This document shows, piece by piece, positions 1 through 11,400 of a DNA stretch of 64,000 bases. Position 1 is the first letter of the stretch; each line of letters begins with the position of its first letter. The translations under genes and the position numbers were made by a program. The stretch spans positions 14,921,171-14,985,170 of the forward strand of contig NC_087066.1 in NCBI RefSeq assembly GCF_963678635.1. The letters are read 5' to 3'. The notes beneath the pieces were generated by a model. The model was not told the DNA's origin. It saw nothing but the letters and a program-made list of their open reading frames with translations, and searched no databases. The DNA is from Symsagittifera roscoffensis (Eukaryota > Xenacoelomorpha > Acoela > Convolutidae).

Positions 1-1250
1 ATATCGCGCTATGTCACGTGGTTGCGTATGTTTGTTTCTTTATTTGTTCATCTTTATTTATTTAATTATCTGTTCTTCTATTTATTTAATTATGTTTAGT
101 TTGCTTATATTTATTTATAATTTATGTATGTACATATTTATTTTTGTTTATTTTTATCACGTGTTTTGTTTATTTATTTAATTATTCTTTCTTTCATTTA
201 GTTTTGCTTTTATTATTTCTGCGTGTATTTATTTAATTTATTTATTTTCATTTATTTATATTATGGGTCTGTTTGTTTGGTTATTTGTTCATATATATTT
301 TTTCATGTCTATTTAATTATTTGTACATTTCACTTTTGCTTTTATTTATTTATTTATTTATTTATTTATGTATTTATTTATGTATTTATTTATTTATTTA
401 TGTATTGATTTATTTTTTTATTGCTTATTTATTTATCAGGTGTGTTTTGTTTATTTGTTGATATTTATTTCTATATTTATTTAATTATTCTTTCTTTCAT
501 TTAGTTTTGCTTTTATTATTTATGTATGTGTATTTATTTCATTTATTTATTTTCATTTATTCATATTATGGGTCTGTTTGTTTGGTTATTTGTTCATATA
601 TATTTTTTCATGTCTATTTAATTATTTGTACATTTCACTTTTGCTTTTATTTATTTATATATTTATTTATTTATGTATTCATTTATGTATTTATTTATTT
701 ATTTATGTATTGATTTATTTTTTATTGCTTATTTATTTATCAGGTGTGTTTTGTTTATTTGTTGATATTTATTTCTATATTTATTTAATTATTCTTTCTT
801 TCATTTAGTTTTGCTTTTATTATTTATGTATGTGTATTTATTTAATTCATTTACTTTCATTTATTTATATTATGGGTCTGTTTGTTTGGTTATTTGTTCA
901 TGAGATATATATTTTTTCATGTTAATTTAATTATTTGTACATTTCAGTTTTGCGTTTATTTATTTATTTATTTAATTGTTTATTTATGTATGTATTTACT
1001 TATTTATGTATTGATTTATTTTTTTATTGTTAATTTATTTATCAGGTGTGTTTTGTTTATTCGTTGATATTTATTGCTATATTTATTTAATTATTTTCTT
1101 TCATTTAGTTTTGCTTTTATTTATTATTCATGTATGTATTTATTTATTCATTTATTTATTTATGTTTATTTATTTTTGGTTTGTTCGTTCATTTGTTGGT
1201 TTGTTCGTTCATTTATTTATTTATTTAGTTAGCGTCTTTGTTGTTTGATT
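1..1250. repeat. TTTA-rich tandem repeat, unit about 305 bp
   Basis: The stretch is dominated by TTTA/TTTG steps on the plus strand. A unit marked by TTATGGGTCTGTTTG recurs at 261, 566 and 870, so the period is 304-305 bp and there are about three copies, each with an internal TTTA microsatellite of varying length. The block runs off the left edge of the window. The open frames across it encode only Phe/Ile/Leu/Tyr-rich peptides and come from the base composition, so no gene is called. A second copy lies at 8063-8876. Confidence 0.9.
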
Positions 1251-1599
1251 GTGAAATTTGATGTTTTACTTCTTAGCTATGTAGTTAAAAGCAAAAAATG
1301 ATTTTCAACTTATTGTTCTGTTTAGGATATTTTCAGAAAGATCTGTATATCACCAATTAGCGTACAACGATTTACAGGGAACGCTGCCAACGAGATTTGT
1401 CCACTTGCTTTTGGGTTGCAGCTACATCAAAAATGATTTTAAATTATTTATTTTAAAGATTTATCTATAGTTATATCTGTCCGGTAATTAATTTTCAAAT
1501 TTGCTTTTGTATTTCTCAAAAAAGAATTTGTTGGAGCGTGGACTCAATAACGTAAAGCAAAATGTTAAATTTTATGTTACTTCTATTTTCAGTCATGTA

Positions 1600-3416
1600 A
1601 TGGAGCCATTTCGACCCACGGGCATTGCAAATGATGACAACAGTTGCTATCTCAATTCTGTTCTTCAGCTTTTGTTGTCAAGCGCTTGCATCAGAGATCG
1701 GCTCAGTAGACTTACTGAATTTGACCATGGTGGCGTGTTAATTTCAACTGTGAAAGAGATATTTTGTCAAATGCTGTCCACAGAAAACTTTTTCATCAAT
1801 GCGTCTACTTCCAAAGTTAAAATTCTCCAGCATCTTGATTTGAATTACAGCTTCTCATATACCTATGGACATCAGCACGATGCTTCCGAGGTACTACTGT
1901 CAATTATCAATGCATTTAAATCTGAGGGCCGTAGTTCAAATTTATTGTAATGGTTTCTATAACACAATGATGGTGATATAATTTTTTTTTCAGAAATGAC
2001 GTCCACTGTTTTGTTTGGCGATTCTATGTTAAAAGGATTTAACGAATACCTTATCAGACTTTCCGATACGTCGGTTATAGTGAAATCTGGACTGAAAGTC
2101 AGTACCATCAATGACACTCATGTCGAAGAGATAAAAGCCTTGAAACCAGCTCGCGTTATTCTTGCTGTTGGTGCAAACGACATGTGTCCCCGCCAACAAG
2201 ATATTGTGTTACAACCAAGCATTGCCCATACCGATGCTTCTCTCGCGAGCTTGGCAAAGGCCACACTTGCTATGTTGATTATGTCACTTGCTTCTCCTCT
2301 TCGCGATGCTGGCTTTGAAGTCCTGCTCCTTTGGTAACATTTTCATAAAACGACTAATTCAGTAATAATAATAATGTACATTGTTCATCAGGTATCAGTT
2401 TTGCTGTTTTTTTAATGAAGTTTAGAGAAAAAATAAACTACATTGTATTTTTAGTCCAATTGTTCGCAAGGACTTTTACCGTGAAATCCGCGCGTTGGAT
2501 ACAGCCATCAAGTCTTCAGATTGGTCATTTATTCCCGTTGGACTATTGCGCTACACACATTTATCTACCGATGGTGTTCATTTGTCGCAAATGGGCTGCC
2601 TGAATTTGGCGAAATTAATTTGTGAGAGAGTATCCTTAACTCTTTTGACATCTGCCGTGGTAAATACTTTTTGTCTATTCTATTTTTTTTTCTGTTGTAT
2701 TCCACTGAGCACTTAAATGTCATAATTTTATTTTTGCAGCCGTTTACTATCAGCTCATCTTCAGTGCTTGGCGTCTCACAAATTTCCCTTGACGTTTGCA
2801 ATAAATCTGTTTTGAGCATAGCTGATTCCCTCTTTGCAGAGCTTTACAAATCATACAAACAGGAATCTTGGACACATGTCAACGGGCGCTCTGTCAAGTG
2901 GATTTCAGAGGTTCCATACTCATATGGAAGCGTTCGCCACCCGCCCAACAACTCATGGTCACCACAGTTGTTGTTGTTAAAGACCTTGTTGGAGAAAGAA
3001 CTCAAAGTTTCCTTCAACAGTGTCCTCATCAACATTTATTGTTCCCTCGAAGAGGTAATATCACAAAATACCGTCATAACAATTAGATAACATAGAAAAT
3101 GTACTTTGCCTATCAGTATTTTTAGGGAGTTGGATTTCACGCTGACAACGAACGTAGTATTCCTGATTATCCAACCATTGCCAGCGTATCCCTTGGAGCC
3201 ACCCGACGCTTTGCAATGAAAAGAAACGGGACCACGCGCTCTGAAGTTTCTGTTTTGTTGCCACATGGTAGCGTTTTTACCATGCTCGGAGCTTGCCAGA
3301 AAGACTGGAAGCACAGCATCTTGAGAGGATCCACTGCACCCGATGGATCGTTTGAGAAATGGAATGGCGTCCGTTTAAATTTGACGTTCCGTAATCAGTT
3401 TGACGCTGAACGTTGA
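1600..3416 (+). CDS. Five-exon gene for a USP(N-half)-SGNH hydrolase-AlkB dioxygenase fusion
   Basis: Exons are 1600-1930, 1994-2333, 2455-2659, 2740-3054 and 3126-3416. The four introns (63, 121, 80 and 71 bp) are all GT-AG with T-rich acceptors, and the joined frame is 1482 nt (493 residues). Residues 1-110 match the start of a ubiquitin-specific protease: a Cys box with Cys16 (NSCYLNSVLQ) and a QHDASE box at 92-97; the His-box half is missing. Residues 112-292 form an SGNH/GDSL hydrolase: GDS with Ser121, GAND with Asn172, and DGVH with Asp263/His266. Residues 293-493 form an AlkB-like Fe(II)/2-oxoglutarate dioxygenase of ALKBH2/3 type: a PYSYG and FNSVLINIY lead-in, the H402-x-D404 metal pair, distal His460 in WKHS, and Arg480/Arg486 in the final RLNLTFR. 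The SGNH and AlkB sites look complete, so both may be active (inferred). The start is the first in-frame ATG before the Cys box; an acceptor-like TTTTCAG at 1586-1592 leaves room for an upstream exon. Confidence 0.85.
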
Positions 3417-3859
3417 AGTTTTATGTCATTTTTATTACTTGACGGTTTTTGAAGGTTGAATTTGAACTTGATTTCGTGGAATACTTAACTGATATCTTTA
3501 CCTGATTGAAGTTTTGTTCATGAATACCAACATTGGTACATTTTTCAGATCTGTGTCATGTCTTTGCAAGTATTTTTTTTGTTTTTTGGATTTGTTTTTC
3601 GGATTGTTTTACTGCTACATACTGTCAATTCTGAGACTGCTTCACAATTTCTCAATATAATAAGACTAATAGCTTTTTTTCATTTTAGCTCTTTCTTGTA
3701 AGTATATGTGTAAGTACGATTTTTAGTTATTCCGGAGACCCATATGAGTCTACATGCCAATTTATACGATTGGCCGATTGAAACGACAGGAGGCGTTTTG
3801 CTACACATACAAACACAATCTTTTGTATTTTATTGTAGCTATAGAAATTGATCTACAAT
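3417..3859. other. Intergenic, 3' side of the fusion gene
   Basis: AT-rich sequence following the stop codon. No second gene, RNA or canonical AATAAA was recognised; an AATATAATAAG stretch near 3653 is the closest thing to a polyadenylation signal. Confidence 0.4.
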
Positions 3860-4770
3860 GCGTAAGTACGACATTTAGTTCTACGATTGTTATTTCAGGT
3901 CCTTTGTCAATATTTCAGGCTCTTTGTCAATATAGCAAAATTTTGGTGTATATATGTGTTAGTAAGATTTTTAGTTCTACAACGTTTATTCAGGCTCTTT
4001 GTCGATATAGCAAAATATTGGTGTATACATGTGTTAGTACGATTTTAGCTCTAGAATTGTTATTTCAGGCTCTTCGTCAATATAGCAATATTTTAGCGTA
4101 TATATGTGTTAGTACCATTTTTAGTTCTCGAACTGTTATTTTATGATCTATGTCAATATATCAAAATTTTAGTGTATACATGTGTTATTACGATTTTTAG
4201 TTCTCGAACTGTTATTTCATGATCTTTGTCAATATATCAAAATTTTATTGTATACATGTGTTAGTACCATTTTTAGTTCTCGAACTGTTATTCCATGATC
4301 TTTGTCAATATAGCAAAATTTTGGTGTATACATGTGTTAGTACGATTTTTAGCTCTAGAACTGTTATTCCATGATCTTTGTCAATATAGCAAAAATTTGA
4401 CGTATACATGTGTTAGTACGATTTTTAGCTCTCGAACTGTTATTTCATGATCTTTGCCAATATAGCAAAATTTTGGTGTATACATGTGTTCGTACGATTT
4501 TTAGCTCACGAACTGTTATTTCAGGCCCTTTGTCAATATAGTAAAATTTTGGTGTATACATGTGTTAGTACGATTTTTAGTTCTAGAAGTGTTATTTTAT
4601 GATCTTCGTTGATATATCAAAAATTTAACCTATACATGTGTTAGTACGATTTTTAGTTCTAGAACTGTTATTTCAGGCTCTTTCTCGATATAGCAAAATT
4701 TTGGCGTATACATGTATTAGTACGATTTTTTGTTCTAGAACTGTTATTCTTCAATTATTAGTTGTTCAAG
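3860..4770. repeat. Minisatellite, 76-bp unit, about 12 copies
   Basis: The unit contains GTGTATACATGTGTTAGTAC, then a TTTTTAG run, CTAGAACTGTTATTTCA, and CTTTGTCAATATAGCAAAAT. Successive TTAGTAC marks are 76 bp apart (for example 4261 and 4337). Early copies diverge slightly in the last third (CAGGCTCTT versus CATGATCTT), giving two unit types. The last six or so copies are repeated at 8877-9330. Confidence 0.88.
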
Positions 4771-4952
4771 TTGTTTGGTTTTTGCTTCAGTTTCTATGCC
4801 TTCGGTGTATTGCGCGTAGCGCCTATGTTACAATTTTCATACATTTTCGAAAAACAATAGATAAAAACTAACATTTTCTGGGGCCTTTTCAGAACAGTTA
4901 AACAGGCTGGTAACGGAAAACAACTGAATTAAAATTTTTTAAAAATGCGTAC

Positions 4953-4982
4953 CATACAATTTCCGTATATGAAAATTGTATG
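4953..4982. repeat. Short perfect inverted repeat
   Basis: CATACAATTT (4953-4962) and AAATTGTATG (4973-4982) are exact reverse complements around a 10-base spacer. The same CATACAATTTCC core recurs as direct copies at 6531-6620, so it belongs to a small dispersed repeat family. Confidence 0.8.
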
Positions 4983-6525
4983 ACAAGAATTTTCGCCATA
5001 AGGAATGATTTTTTTTCAGAAATTTTTCGCAAACCAGTTTTTGGAAACTTCAAATGAATTGGTAGCGTTTTTTTAAAGGATAAGAACAGAACGCGAAAAC
5101 AAATCCGTTCAAATCCAAATAAAGGAGAAGCAATTAAAAACGAAAAAATAGAAATTTCGTTTAATTTTTGTTCTATCGAAAATGCTTTGATGCAAGCAAC
5201 TTTTTCTGGAATTTGTCACCCTTTAGCGTTAATAGGGATTGCAGATAGGTAATAAAGCCCTATAATTTGTAATTTAATCGTTTTCCATAGAAAAACAAAT
5301 CAAAAATGAAAAAAAAAACTTTGGAAGATTTTTTTCTTTTGAGCTCACAAAATATACATTTTACAATTCCATACCCAAACGTGATATCTGTGATTTAGCG
5401 ATGTTTTGTGAAAAAACTATGATTGATATGTAGTGAGAGAAAGCGAGAGAGAGTATTATTTCAAATGTTTCATTCTTTTTTCAATTTCTACCAATTTTTA
5501 AATCTATCAAAATTTTTTTTTTCTTCAAAATTCACATTGATTAGCAATATTAATGCCGTCTAACTCATCAATTTCTTATTTGAGCAATATTTGTCTCTTG
5601 GGTGTCATGGCAAAAACAAAAAAAAACAAAGCGAAACTAAAAAACTATTTTTTTCATATTAAAATAGCTAGTTAAAAAGTCGAACTTTATTTGGAGAAAA
5701 AAAGCCCCGAGCACATATATTCAGTCACTTTTCTTCAAACAAACAGTATGAATTGTATTAGGGCTTTAAAACGGTTGAAATATTGCGTTAAAAGCAAGAA
5801 TTTGGGGTCAAAAAATGGAAGATTTCAATTTGGGGGCTTCATTTGGAACGAAACTCGCTTCAAAAAATGTTCATGTACATATTTTTCTTGATATCCATGT
5901 ATAGCTTTCGGAAAAACAATAACAGAGCTACTTTGGTGGCACTTCTAAAAAGTTAGGCTGTTTTAGCAGTATATTAGCAAAAGTTAGATACATTCTAATT
6001 AATTACATGCAAAGTTAGTGTGGTTGCCTTTAGTTTATTACATTCCAAATTTTTAAATCAAATTTGATTTTTGTGCATTTTAAAGCTCCTGGATGTTTGC
6101 TGTTTTGTCGCTCGTGCTTGCGAAGCTGCAGCTTCGCCTCTTTGTTATAATTTTTATAGTTTTCTTTTCAGAGGAAATGCATTTGTGGATGTCAGAACTA
6201 GTAGATTCACGATGTATTTACCGAACTGCAGGATGTTTGCCGGAGATAGTTCACGCAGATATAAAGGTTTTTTTAATAAATTAAGGTTTTTTTTTAAATT
6301 TTTTTGAGATAACCTCCTCTCCAGTATTGACCCCTTAGGATCAGATTAGGATCCTGCTGCTATCTAAATAATTCAGAAGATTTCCAGCAGAAAATTAAGA
6401 AACTGAGGTTGCAACTTCTAAAAACAAATTTGGTTCTCAGGTTTTCTTCTCTGTTCATTCACGGCTTATTAGATGGGCTTCAATGTAATTTGTGCCGCAT
6501 TTGAAGAAAAAAATCTCCGAAAACT
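4983..6525. other. AT-rich intergenic DNA, no gene recognised
   Basis: Only short frames without recognisable domains are present. An 18-bp perfect palindrome (GCGAAGCTGCAGCTTCGC) lies at 6120-6137. The rest is homopolymer-rich non-coding sequence. Confidence 0.5.
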
Positions 6526-6710
6526 GTTTGTCATACAATTCTCATAAATGACAAATTTTTAGTCATACAATTTCCATTTATGGCAAAAATGTTAGTCATA
6601 CAATTTCCATTTATGGGGAAATGTTTATGATAGAGATTTCATACAAATTTCTGTACGTATTGAATTGTATGAAAAGAAATTTCCCATTTATGAGAATTGG
6701 ATGATAAGCA
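6526..6710. repeat. CATACAATTTCCATTTATG repeat cluster with inverted copy
   Basis: Direct copies start at 6531, 6563 and 6596 (32-33 bp apart). The first continues into TCATAAATG. A reverse-oriented counterpart (CATTTATGAGAATTGGATGA) lies at 6686-6705, so the outer copies can pair as a hairpin of roughly 170 bp. Related to the palindrome at 4953. Confidence 0.7.
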
Positions 6711-6791
6711 TTTTTAGTCAACCCGGGTAAGTACAAGTTGAAAGTGTGCGTAGAAGAGCGAATTAGGTAATCAATGTATGGTTACGTAGCA

Positions 6792-6988
6792 GTATTTAGA
6801 CAACTGCGTATTCCTACTTGTCAGTAAGCAGACAAATACTGTGTTAACCAATCAGACTCGAGATAAGGAACAAATTAATAAATAATAATTATTTATTTCG
6901 AAAGTTTGCTTTCTCATCTTGATTCTGATTGGTTAATACAGTATTTGTCTGCTTACTGACGAGTAAGAATACGTGGTTGTCTAAATAC
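6792..6988. mobile_element. Foldback (MITE-like) element with about 78-bp inverted arms
   Basis: The left arm (6792-6869) and the reverse complement of the right arm (6911-6988) share TATTTAGACAAC, GTCAGTAAGCAGACAAATAC and TTAACCAATCAGA with scattered mismatches. The roughly 40-bp loop is AT-rich (TAATAAATAATAATTATTTA). No coding capacity. The long near-perfect arms fit a non-autonomous foldback transposon; no target-site duplication was obvious. Confidence 0.75.
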
Positions 6989-7389
6989 AGACCGCACTCC
7001 TCAATGTATATACTGCACAGCTGCTATATTGTGCGCGGGTTACGGGTGGAATATTCACCCGCGACTAAACTGTCTGATGGCGTCACAACAGCAGATCTGC
7101 AATCTCCCCTTTTCGTTGAAAACTTTTGCCTATGTCATTCTGATCAAGATAGTAGAAAAAAGGAAGACAATTTCTAATTCAAGCATATTAAGGCTATCGT
7201 TAGTTCTATTGCACGCATCATTCATACATTGCACTACGTTTATAAAGACTTGTATCTTTATTTTGGACACAGAATTGATAGAAAAGTTGACGTTTTAGAC
7301 ATTTGTACACTTATAAGCAGTATATTCACATTAAATCACATTAATTAAAATTGGGTAAATTTCAAGACGCAATCCAATTCAGATAATTC

Positions 7390-8405
7390 TCAGTTGACGA
7401 TAAGTTTTGGAGGTTTGAAGAACTGGGTTAGTTTTTCCAGCCTGTCTTTGCTCTCCGAGCCGACTGAGTTGTCGGACAAATCCAGAGTGTTGAGACTGTT
7501 ACTAGCCACCAGAGGAGTCAAACCTCTGATTTTGTCTGGATCGATATTGCACCTGAAATGAAGCTTATCAGCTTTCTTTCAAACTCTTTTTCGTGTTTGT
7601 TTTAGCCAGTTTGAAGGTATATCCTCAAAAACTTCAGAAAGACTAACTTTTTCTGCTGAAAATCAAAATCAAGATTTGGTTGGAAGCTTCCACAAACGCC
7701 CAACAAGACTGCTCGTATCAGAGCGACACCGTGTATGTTCCGAATGCACTTAATCGCCAATACAGTAGAGTTCGATTTACAAAAATGGGGTAATTTAAAA
7801 AAAAATACTTTTGCTTTCTGATTTTTTGGAAAATCATCATTCCATACGCTATTGAATACAAACTGATATTTTGTTCAAAGCTTCGAAGGAAGCGCTGAAG
7901 CGTAATATTGATGCTTGGATGTTTTTTAGTCAATTTAATTACACCGAAGACTTTAGTCAAGGTGTTATGGTATCGTGTAACGGGTTTTTTTTTTTAATGT
8001 TGTCTGTTGTCAAGTGTCGACAAATAACGTCCACAGTTATCAATTATCATGTGGGCTGGACTATATCGCGCTATGTCACGTGATTGCGTATGTTTGTTTC
8101 TTTATTTGTTCATCTTTATTTATTTAATTATCTGTTCTTCTATTTATTTAATTATGTTTAGTTTGCTTATATTTATTTATAATTTATGTATGTACATAAT
8201 TATTTTTGTTTATTTTTATCACGTGTTTTGTTTATTTATTTAATTATTCTTTCTTTCATTTAGTTTTGCTTTTATTATTTCTGCGTGTGTATTTATTTAA
8301 TTTATTTATTTTCATTTATTTATATTATGGGTCTGTTTGTTTGGTTATTTGTTCATATATATTTTTTCATGTCTATTTAATTATTTGTACATTTCACTTT
8401 AGCTT

Positions 8406-8436
<31 letters not shown>

Positions 8437-11400
8437 TGTATTTATATATGTATTTATTTATTTATTTATGTATTGATTTATTTTGTTATTGCTTATTTAT
8501 TTATCAGGTGTGTTTTGTTTATTTGTTGATATTTATTTCTATATTTATTTAATTATTCTTTCTTTCATTTAGTTTTGCTTTTATTATTTATGTATGTGTA
8601 TTTATTTCATTTAGTTATTTTCATTTATTCATATTATGGGTCTGTTTGTTTGGTTATTTGTTCATATATATTTTTTCATGTCTATTTAATTATTTGTACA
8701 TTTCACTTTTGCTTTTATTTATTTATATATTTATTTATTTATGTATTCATTTATGTATTTATTTATTTATTTATGTATTGATTTATTTTTTTATTGCTTA
8801 TTTATTTATCAGGTGTGTTTTGTTTATTTGTTGATATTTATTTCTATATTTATTTAATTATTCTTTCTTTCATTTTGGTGTATACATGTGTTAGTACGAT
8901 TTTTAGCTCTAGAACTGTTATTCCATGATCTTTGTCAATATAGCAAAAATTTGACGTATACATGTGTTAGTACGATTTTTAGCTCTCGAACTGTTATTTC
9001 ATGATCTTTGCCAATATAGCAAAATTTTGGTGTATACATGTGTTCGTACGATTTTTAGCTCACGAACTGTTATTTCAGGCCCTTTGTCAATATAGTAAAA
9101 TTTTGGTGTATACATGTGTTAGTACGATTTTTAGTTCTAGAAGTGTTATTTTATGATCTTCGTTGATATATCAAAAATTTAACCTATACATGTGTTAGTA
9201 CGATTTTTAGTTCTAGAACTGTTATTTCAGGCTCTTTCTCGATATAGCAAAATTTTGGTGTATACATGTATTAGTACGATTTTTTGTTCTAGAACTGTTA
9301 TTCTTCAATTATTAGTTGTTCAAGTTGTTTGGTTTTTGCTTCAGTTTCTATGCCTTCGGTGTATTGCGCGTAGCGCCTATGTTCTAAGCGTTTTAGACAA
9401 AAATTTTTAATACCAACTGAAAGATATTGTTGTCTGGAGCTCAAACGTAAAAAAAAATTCTACCTGTAACCATTCTGTTTAAAGTTATGAAGGTTTGAAA
9501 ATAGCTAATTTGGCCAATTTAGAATAATTTACGCGGGTCAAATTGCTTTCTGATAAGCGGCGGATTAAATCGTTTTGAATTGAATTGAGGCAGGTCATTG
9601 GGTAGTATTATTAGGATACTCTATTTATGAGACACTAAATGCATCCCTTTATACTTTACATCCGAATGGGGGGATTAAATGAAGAGAGCAAACTGCTCGT
9701 ATATCAGTGCAAACCTTGAATGATCCGACTGCCCCTTAATCGGCAGAGAATAATTTTGTTCAAAATATTAGAAAAACATAAATTTTAGAAAATATCAAAC
9801 ATCAAGTGTGAAAATTTGAATTGTGCGAAATTAATGCGACCGATTAGCTTGCCTCTATTCAGTTTGAAACAATTTCATAGTGCGTCATAATAAGCCAGGC
9901 AAAAAACTTTCGTTACAACTTCAGCATGAATAAAATCTTCAAAGCGCGCATAAGTTAGTCCAGTGAATGGCCAAACAGGCAACTTTCAAACCTTTTTGAA
10001 TTTGAACTCAGGGAGTTGGTTGATACCTTCAACGTAGTAAATAAATTGTTCAAAGAATTTTTCTTGCGATCGCCGAAATTTGACAGAATAAAAAGACACC
10101 CCCAGGCATAAATTATCCGCATTTCTTCGAAGGTCCAAACGGCAAATGAAACAGTTTTTTCTTTTCAATTTTAAAGATTATTTCGTCATTTTTTCAAACA
10201 AAAAGTTTTCAAAAGGCTTTAAAGTGCGAAAGATCTGCAATTCGAGGCGCACAAGGCTCCGTGCTCATTGCTTGAGGATGTAGCAACATTTGCCAGCCCA
10301 GAAATAGTAGAAAAAAATATATAGTTTGTAACCAGGGGCACATTATGTCAATAATTTTTGTTGTGGATAAATGATCTTAACAATTTAAACTTGAGTTACC
10401 TTTTCAGAGATAGCACTTCCAAATTTGGTAAAGTAGAGACTGAATTGCTCAGTTCAGTCAGAACTTCAAGGTCACAGAGGTCATTCTCAGACAGGTCAAG
10501 AGAGTGGAGGTTCTGCATTGCGCGTAAGGAGTGCAAGAAATTCAGCCAATCAGAAGAGCGCAATGCGCCTTGCTTAGCACAACCAATCAGCTTCAGTTCT
10601 TTCAGCCGGTTCTCGGAACTCACTGTAAAACAGTAATATTAAGTGGGGGAGGGGGGTACTATTAACTTTACTTTCCAAAGGTAATGAACCGGTCTAAAAA
10701 CTTGAAATTGAGGTATTGCACTCAAGGTTTTTTTCTCCTGTACCGCATCAGACAAAATTTCTCGCCATATCTTAAAATTTTATATCTAAAAAAAATTATA
10801 TGGAAAACCTTAAAACACTGGAAGCGTCTGTCTGCTTTTTCAATTTCCGGAAGACGAATTTTTCAAAGTATCCCAATTTTTGAAATTGCTTTGTTTTATA
10901 CATTTTCAACCAAGCTAGTTTGAGCCAATTTACAAAATATGGGAAAAGGACTGAAAACTGGGATTTTTTAGTCAACGCTTTTCCAAAACCGCCAAAAAAA
11001 TCCCTTAGACCTATGTAAGCCAAGCCTGAACTCACATTGAATAATGACATTCTGGAGTGTTTGGTTGACGTATTTGTCCACAAATTCAGTCTCGTCTTGC
11101 TTCGAAGGTCCACTTAGAGGAATTTCATCTGGCTTCTCAAACGGAGACGCAAAAATTTTGCTGTTTTGAGAAAAGTACACGTTTTTACAGCTGAAACAAA
11201 TGATAATATATTATTTAGAAAAAAAAACGTATCATAATCTTTACTTGTTTGCCTATTTCTCTCCACTTTTAGTGATTGTCTAAGTCTTGTAGCATTGAAC
11301 AACTACTTCGAACCATAATAAGATTGGATACAAAAAACTACAAATGTGTCCATGAAATTTAGCGGCGACCTCAAAGAGAAACATGGCTTTATTTGTTTCT

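Noticed and set aside
223-1248. Several plus-strand open frames rich in Phe, Ile, Leu and Tyr that look like membrane proteins
   Set aside because: They come from the TTTA/TTTG tandem repeat, recur in the copy at 8.2-8.8 kb, and lack domains.
5691-5891. 66-residue plus-strand frame
   Set aside because: No domain, no splice context, low-complexity AT-rich surroundings.
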